A stretch of 27,041 nucleotides of DNA from JABMRP01 sp964444795 (lineage in GTDB: Bacteria; Planctomycetota; Planctomycetia; Pirellulales; Thermoguttaceae): NCBI GenBank assembly GCA_964444795.1, contig CAYUIQ010000112.1, positions 1 to 27,041 on the forward strand, in the 5' to 3' direction. The stretch's first letter is position 1, and every line of letters starts with the position of its first letter. This document shows positions 24,013 through 27,041 of the stretch, piece by piece. The notes under the pieces are model-generated. The model saw only the letters and a program-made list of their open reading frames with translations. It was not told the DNA's origin and made no database searches. The translations under genes were made by a program, and so were the position numbers.

Positions 24013-25275
24013 TTACGGGGTGGAAGTCACTCTTCCCTTTGCTCGCAGTAATTCACCGCCAGCGGCGCGCAGAGGAAACGTGTATGCCCCGTCCTTCTTT
24101 TCGATCGGATCCCACTGACCTGTCTCGCGATTAAACAATTCCATGACGGCCTTGTCTGTTCCCGGGCCGTTCAGCGCAACCACCATCGTTTGCGGGGCAA
24201 AGGCGTTGTGGTTGGCTACGAAGATCGCGTCCTCGCCGCCGGGGTATTTGAAGAAGCCGACGACCGCCTCGCCGCCGCGCACCTGGAACCAGAAGTCCGC
24301 CGGAAACGGCGTCAATCGGAACGGCACGTCTTCTTCCTTGTCCTTATTGTCGTGCCACTTTATCGTCGGCGTCGAATAGACGGCCTTGGGCATGCCCAGC
24401 TTGCCGATCTCGGGATACAACCTTTGCATTTCCTGGCCGATCTTCACCAGATGATGAAAACGATGCTCCGGGTCAATGTTCCCCTCGGCGTCGAATGGCC
24501 CACCGATGAACCAGATCACGGTCTTCAGGCCGAACGGAATCGACGTGTTGAGCGTGTAGGAGTTGCGGTTGTAGTCGCTGCCAAGCATCCAGCGTCCGAA
24601 TACGCCGTCCTGGCTGGGGACATGCCCTCGGTACCACTGAAGGGCGGCGAAATGCCAGTGGAATCCCCGTTGCCAGTGATAATCGTAATAGCCGTGGACG
24701 CCGGGCTTCGATTTCGGCGCGTTGGCATAGATCACCTGGTAGGTGCCCATCCAGATCGGATGGGTCGGGTCCCACTTCTTGAGCATCAGGATGTAGTCGT
24801 CGATGCTCTTGCCGTCCGGGTATCCGAAATACGAGAGTTTCTCGTTCCAGATGTTGTAGCCCCACACGGCGTCGTTGCCTCGGACTTTTCCGCAGATAGC
24901 CTTCACCGCCGCGCGTTGCTCTTCATTGCGGCGGATATCGGTCTGGGCGTCTTCGTGCCATGCCAGGACGTCGATCATCATCTTCACGCCGTGCTTCTCG
25001 CACAGCGGCAGGCGCCAATCCTTGTAGACGCAATAGATGGTGTTGAATCCGGCCTTCTTCATGTTGACCAGCAGATTTTCAAACGCCTCGGGGTCGGTCG
25101 GGAACTTGACGCCCTGACCGTAACCGTTGTTGAGTGTAAAGGCGAACTCCTTGGGATGAGGCGCCGCCTTGATGGTCGGCGGCGACTCCTCGCCCCGGGC
25201 AATGCCTCCACCGAAGACAAGCATGCTCAGTACGAGCACCGCCACACGCGTGTTGGCATGGACTGGCTGGCGCAT
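24013..25275 (-). CDS. Secreted GH5-like (clan GH-A) glycoside hydrolase
   Basis: Secreted protein of 420 residues with signal peptide (VAVLVLSMLVFGGGIARG). The body reads as a TIM-barrel glycosidase: FENLLVNMKKAGFNTIYCVY, KHGVKMMIDVLAW, and GNDAVWGYNIWNEK with Asn144-Glu145 in the position of the clan GH-A acid/base motif. IWMGTYQVIYANAPKSKPGV and LKTVIWFIGGPFD supply later strands. A beta-sandwich follows, about residues 320-415. The natural substrate is unknown. The ATG has GGAG 8 bases upstream. The gene is intact and sits between two decayed pieces of an ATPase/nuclease module, on the opposite strand, so it may have been inserted there. No transposase, inverted termini or target duplication beyond the coding tail repeat is seen. 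Confidence 0.75.
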   Translation of the reverse strand: MRQPVHANTRVAVLVLSMLVFGGGIARGEESPPTIKAAPHPKEFAFTLNNGYGQGVKFPTDPEAFENLLVNMKKAGFNTIYCVYKDWRLPLCEKHGVKMMIDVLAWHEDAQTDIRRNEEQRAAVKAICGKVRGNDAVWGYNIWNEKLSYFGYPDGKSIDDYILMLKKWDPTHPIWMGTYQVIYANAPKSKPGVHGYYDYHWQRGFHWHFAALQWYRGHVPSQDGVFGRWMLGSDYNRNSYTLNTSIPFGLKTVIWFIGGPFDAEGNIDPEHRFHHLVKIGQEMQRLYPEIGKLGMPKAVYSTPTIKWHDNKDKEEDVPFRLTPFPADFWFQVRGGEAVVGFFKYPGGEDAIFVANHNAFAPQTMVVALNGPGTDKAVMELFNRETGQWDPIEKKDGAYTFPLRAAGGELLRAKGRVTSTP

Positions 25276-25397
25276 CGTTCTCTCCTTTCCGGTCGGGGCG
25301 CGGACGCCTTGTGGTCTTTACCCGACCATCGGTGATAAGTTGAAAAACCGCCCCGGCCTGAGGTTAGCACCAGTCAACCGGAATTCCCGTTGTGCTG

Positions 25398-25422
25398 TCA
25401 GCCCGAACCCGACTCGGGCTGA
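25398..25422. repeat. Perfect 9-bp inverted repeat
   Basis: TCAGCCCGA (25398-25406) and TCGGGCTGA (25414-25422) flank a 7-base loop, lying 120 bases upstream of the GH5-like start and 80 bases before the nuclease fragment. No T-tract follows on either strand. It could be an operator for the GH5-like gene, a terminator of the lost upstream gene or a small mobile-element end. Confidence 0.5.
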
Positions 25423-25468
25423 ACATACCCTGAACCATACCAAGGATGGATTTCGTTTTCCAGAGTCC

Positions 25469-25515
25469 GGTCGAATACTGTTACCGAGGGGCGATCCGTC
25501 GAACAATTGACCGCC
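25469..25515 (+). pseudogene. Second ATPase C-terminal tail (copy 2 of the repeat)
   Basis: The reading frame ends GRILLPRGDPSNN then TGA (25508-25510), parallel to GRKVRRGDPSNN at the end of the ATPase pseudogene. The 25488-25515 stretch matches 23961-23988 at 26 of 28 bases, and one mismatch is the synonymous AAC/AAT. The upstream sequence differs, so this looks like the scar of a paralogous ATPase gene, not a simple target-site duplication. Nothing recognisable precedes it in frame. Confidence 0.45.
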
Positions 25516-26037
25516 AGTTGGGGCAAGATTTGCATCGGTACTGGTTTTGCCGGCGTTCTGGCCCACGTCCCGGAGGACGAACCACGGCCGCTGGCCGTGG
25601 AAGCCACGATGGAATCGCCGCTGGTCGATCCAATAGCCGGCGAAGATCTGGGGATTTCGCTGCTGGGAATCGTCGACCTGGTGCTCGATGAGCAGCAGGG
25701 ACCGGTGATCGCCGATTTCAAAACGTCGGCGCGCGGCGGGACGCCGGCGGAAATCACGCACGAGGTCCAACTCTCGAGCTATGCCTACTTGTTCCGGCAG
25801 CTTGATGGCCGTAAGGAATCCAGCTTGGAGATTCGCAGCTTGATCAAGACGAAGATACCGAAGATCGAGTTTCACCGCTATCCGGCCCGCTCGGAAACCC
25901 ACTTCAGGCGTCTCTTTGGCGTAATTCGCGAGTACCTCGACACTCTGGACTCCGGCCGGTTCAACTTCCGCCCCGGCTGGGGCTGCGCCATGTGCGAACA
26001 TCGCGACACGCACTGCCGGCGCTGGTCTGGTAGTTGA
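25507..26037 (+). pseudogene. C-terminal half of a Cas4/RecB-like PD-(D/E)XK nuclease
   Basis: Open frame of 176 codons whose homology appears to begin at about 25555 (LAHVPEDEPRPLAVEATME). It retains LGIVDLVLD, the IADFKTS strand with Asp and Lys of the nuclease core, and HEVQLSSYAYLF with the QxxxY motif of RecB/Cas4-type enzymes. It also keeps a C-terminal GWGCAMCEHRDTHCRRW with three cysteines that in relatives join a fourth, N-terminal Cys to hold an Fe-S cluster. The N-terminal third, with that Cys and the arginine-rich helix, is missing. The first 16 residues derive from junction sequence next to the duplicated ATPase tail. A TTG at 25507 is the only start and lacks an SD. Probably inactive; a truncated protein cannot be excluded. 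Confidence 0.7.
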
Positions 26038-26187
26038 ATGACGACCGTCAAAGTGGAACAAAGATCGAAGGACGCCCCAAATGAACCGGCCGAGTCAATT
26101 ATGACCGATGTCCATATCGCGTATGCGCCGGCCGGCATGATGGAGCAAACCGTGCCCGGTGGCATGCCCCCCGGTGCCAGACTATAA
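26038..26187 (+). CDS. Possible 49-residue small protein of unknown function
   Basis: The ATG directly follows the nuclease stop (TGA then ATG), compatible with translational coupling, and the frame runs 49 codons to TAA. The product (MTTVKVEQRSKDAPNEP at its start, PGGMPPGARL at its end) is hydrophilic with no recognised domain. No SD is visible. It may be the remains of a longer downstream gene of the nuclease module or plain intergenic sequence. Confidence 0.22.
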   Translation: MTTVKVEQRSKDAPNEPAESIMTDVHIAYAPAGMMEQTVPGGMPPGARL

Positions 26188-26188
26188 T
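26160..26188 (+). promoter_or_regulatory. Promoter candidate for the DUF1080 gene (perfect TATAAT)
   Basis: A consensus -10 TATAAT lies at 26183-26188, about 100 bases before the ATG at 26291. The matching -35 position (26160-26165, TGGCAT, 17-base spacing) is poor, so an activator or another sigma factor may be needed. In this GC-rich DNA a perfect TATAAT in the right place is notable. Confidence 0.35.
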
Positions 26189-26290
26189 CCACTTTGAGTA
26201 TTCCTGGCGGCCGCCGGCAGCACCGTTACCGTATTGTTTGGCGGGCAGTCGCAACAGCAACAAAGCACATGTGATTTGGAGGTGTAACCC

Positions 26291-26914
26291 ATGAAGGAAC
26301 GACGACTCTTGGCACTGGGGATCGTAACCGTGGCTGTGGCAACTGCGGGAGCAGTCTCCGCCAGCGAGTTCAAGCCGCTGTTCGACGGCAAGACACTCGG
26401 TGGCTGGCATCCCGCGCCGGGTGGCACATGGGAAGTTAAGAATGGCGCAATCGTCGGCACGAGTCAGAAGAGCGAGAAGCGGCACGGCATCCTGCTTTCT
26501 GACAACAAGTTCAGCGATTTTGTTCTCCGGCTGAAGTTCAAGTCCGTCCAGGGAAACAGCGGGCTCTACTTCCGTTGCGAGCGGGTCAATCACCCAGTAG
26601 CCGTTCACGGATTCCAGGCGGAGATCGCACCGAGCGGGCCCGTCGGCGGACTCTACGAAACGGGCGGCCGCGCCTGGGTCGTTCAGCCGAGCCCCGCGAT
26701 TGTCAAGAAGTGCTTCAAACCGGGCGATTGGAACGAGATAGTTGTCTCTGCCCGAGGCAAGAGCATCACGGTGAAGCTGAACGGGGTGACGACGGCCGAA
26801 CTGAGGAACGATCCCGGGCGGCTCGAAGGGCATCTGGGATTCCAGTTGCACGGCGGCGCCGACATGCACGTCGAGTTCAAGGACATCGAGATCCAGACCG
26901 GTCCCAGCGGCTGA
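26291..26914 (+). CDS. Secreted DUF1080 (3-keto-disaccharide hydrolase-like) protein
   Basis: Secreted protein of 207 residues. A signal peptide (LLALGIVTVAVATAGAVSA) precedes a single DUF1080 domain, a concanavalin-like beta-jelly-roll: FKPLFDGKTLGGWHP, WEVKNGAIVGTSQ, FSDFVLRLKFKSV, NSGLYFRCE, GFQAEIAP, GDWNEIVVSARG, ITVKLNGVTTAEL and LGFQLHGGADMHVEFKDIEI are all family strands. DUF1080 proteins are strongly expanded in planctomycetes, and the family is annotated as 3-keto-disaccharide hydrolase. Length is typical of the single-domain form. The start is firm: GGAGGTG lies 6 bases before the ATG. It appears monocistronic; the 127 bases after it hold no gene. Confidence 0.93.
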   Translation: MKERRLLALGIVTVAVATAGAVSASEFKPLFDGKTLGGWHPAPGGTWEVKNGAIVGTSQKSEKRHGILLSDNKFSDFVLRLKFKSVQGNSGLYFRCERVNHPVAVHGFQAEIAPSGPVGGLYETGGRAWVVQPSPAIVKKCFKPGDWNEIVVSARGKSITVKLNGVTTAELRNDPGRLEGHLGFQLHGGADMHVEFKDIEIQTGPSG

Positions 26915-27041
26915 GCGGCACAGGCTGCAAGTCATGTGCGGTTGTGGCGGAGGAGACGGTAGAGTCCCGTTTAACGACCCAGCATGAGACCCGAATGGCA
27001 CTTCCATAGTCCAGGTAACGACTTACGGCGACGACCGATTT

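Noticed and set aside
25398..25422. Rho-independent terminator
   Set aside because: No T-rich tract follows the stem on either strand, so it is kept only as an inverted repeat.
23961..25515. The 28-base direct repeat as the target-site duplication of a transposon carrying the GH5-like gene
   Set aside because: The repeat is coding (ATPase tail), imperfect and longer than usual target duplications. There are no inverted termini and no transposase.

Overview
The window is GC-rich and densely coded, and it reads as chromosome of a planctomycete, most likely a Pirellulales-type bacterium. The basis is the gene content: a PEP-CTERM-anchored giant repeat protein, a HzsA-related PD40/cytochrome c protein, a DUF1080 protein, secreted glycoside hydrolases, a multidomain secreted isochorismatase-like protein and Ycf46-like AAA/Cas4-like nuclease remnants. 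This assignment comes from recalled family knowledge, not from a search.

Layout. (1) 41-6386, plus strand: the end of an exopolysaccharide operon with O-antigen ligase/Wzy-like polymerase, WbuB-type GT4 glycosyltransferase, heparinase II/III-like polysaccharide lyase and UDP-GlcNAc 2-epimerase (wecB). Two of the three joints overlap by a few bases. (2) 6400-12618, minus strand: secreted catabolic or cell-surface genes (HzsA-like dihaem protein, GH43-like beta-propeller, isochorismatase-CHB_HEX-NPCBM-jelly-roll fusion) behind a good sigma70-like promoter at 10275-10303. An orphan C-terminal tail lies at 12403-12618. (3) 12648-14065: a LolA-like/anti-sigma-like gene and an SdiA-regulated-like fragment meet head to head at about 13694. 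Both appear to have lost their N-terminal regions, which looks like a deletion or rearrangement scar. (4) 14345-18697: a 1450-residue PEP-CTERM protein with six tandem repeats of about 205 residues. (5) 18932-22624: a truncated secreted-protein remnant, then on the minus strand a two-gene unit of a secreted amidohydrolase and a membrane-anchored TAXI-type solute-binding protein carrying three canonical EF-hand loops. (6) 23266-26037: a decayed ATPase/nuclease module. A Ycf46-like AAA ATPase has lost its Walker region, with a likely microhomology junction. A secreted GH5-like gene follows, then a second copy of the ATPase C-terminal tail and the C-terminal half of a Cas4-like PD-(D/E)XK nuclease. 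(7) 26291-26914: a secreted DUF1080 protein with a strong SD and a perfect TATAAT upstream.

How it fits together. Polysaccharide synthesis in region 1 and a PEP-CTERM protein in region 4 fit the known coupling of exosortase/PEP-CTERM systems with exopolysaccharide loci, although no exosortase is in the window. The rest is mainly extracellular carbohydrate and small-molecule handling typical of planctomycetes. The strongest leads for something undescribed are the EF-hand-bearing TAXI receptor with its amidohydrolase partner, the repeat-array PEP-CTERM protein, and the multi-copy-looking ATPase/nuclease module of which only scars remain. No RNA genes, CRISPR arrays, transposases or replication origins were seen.
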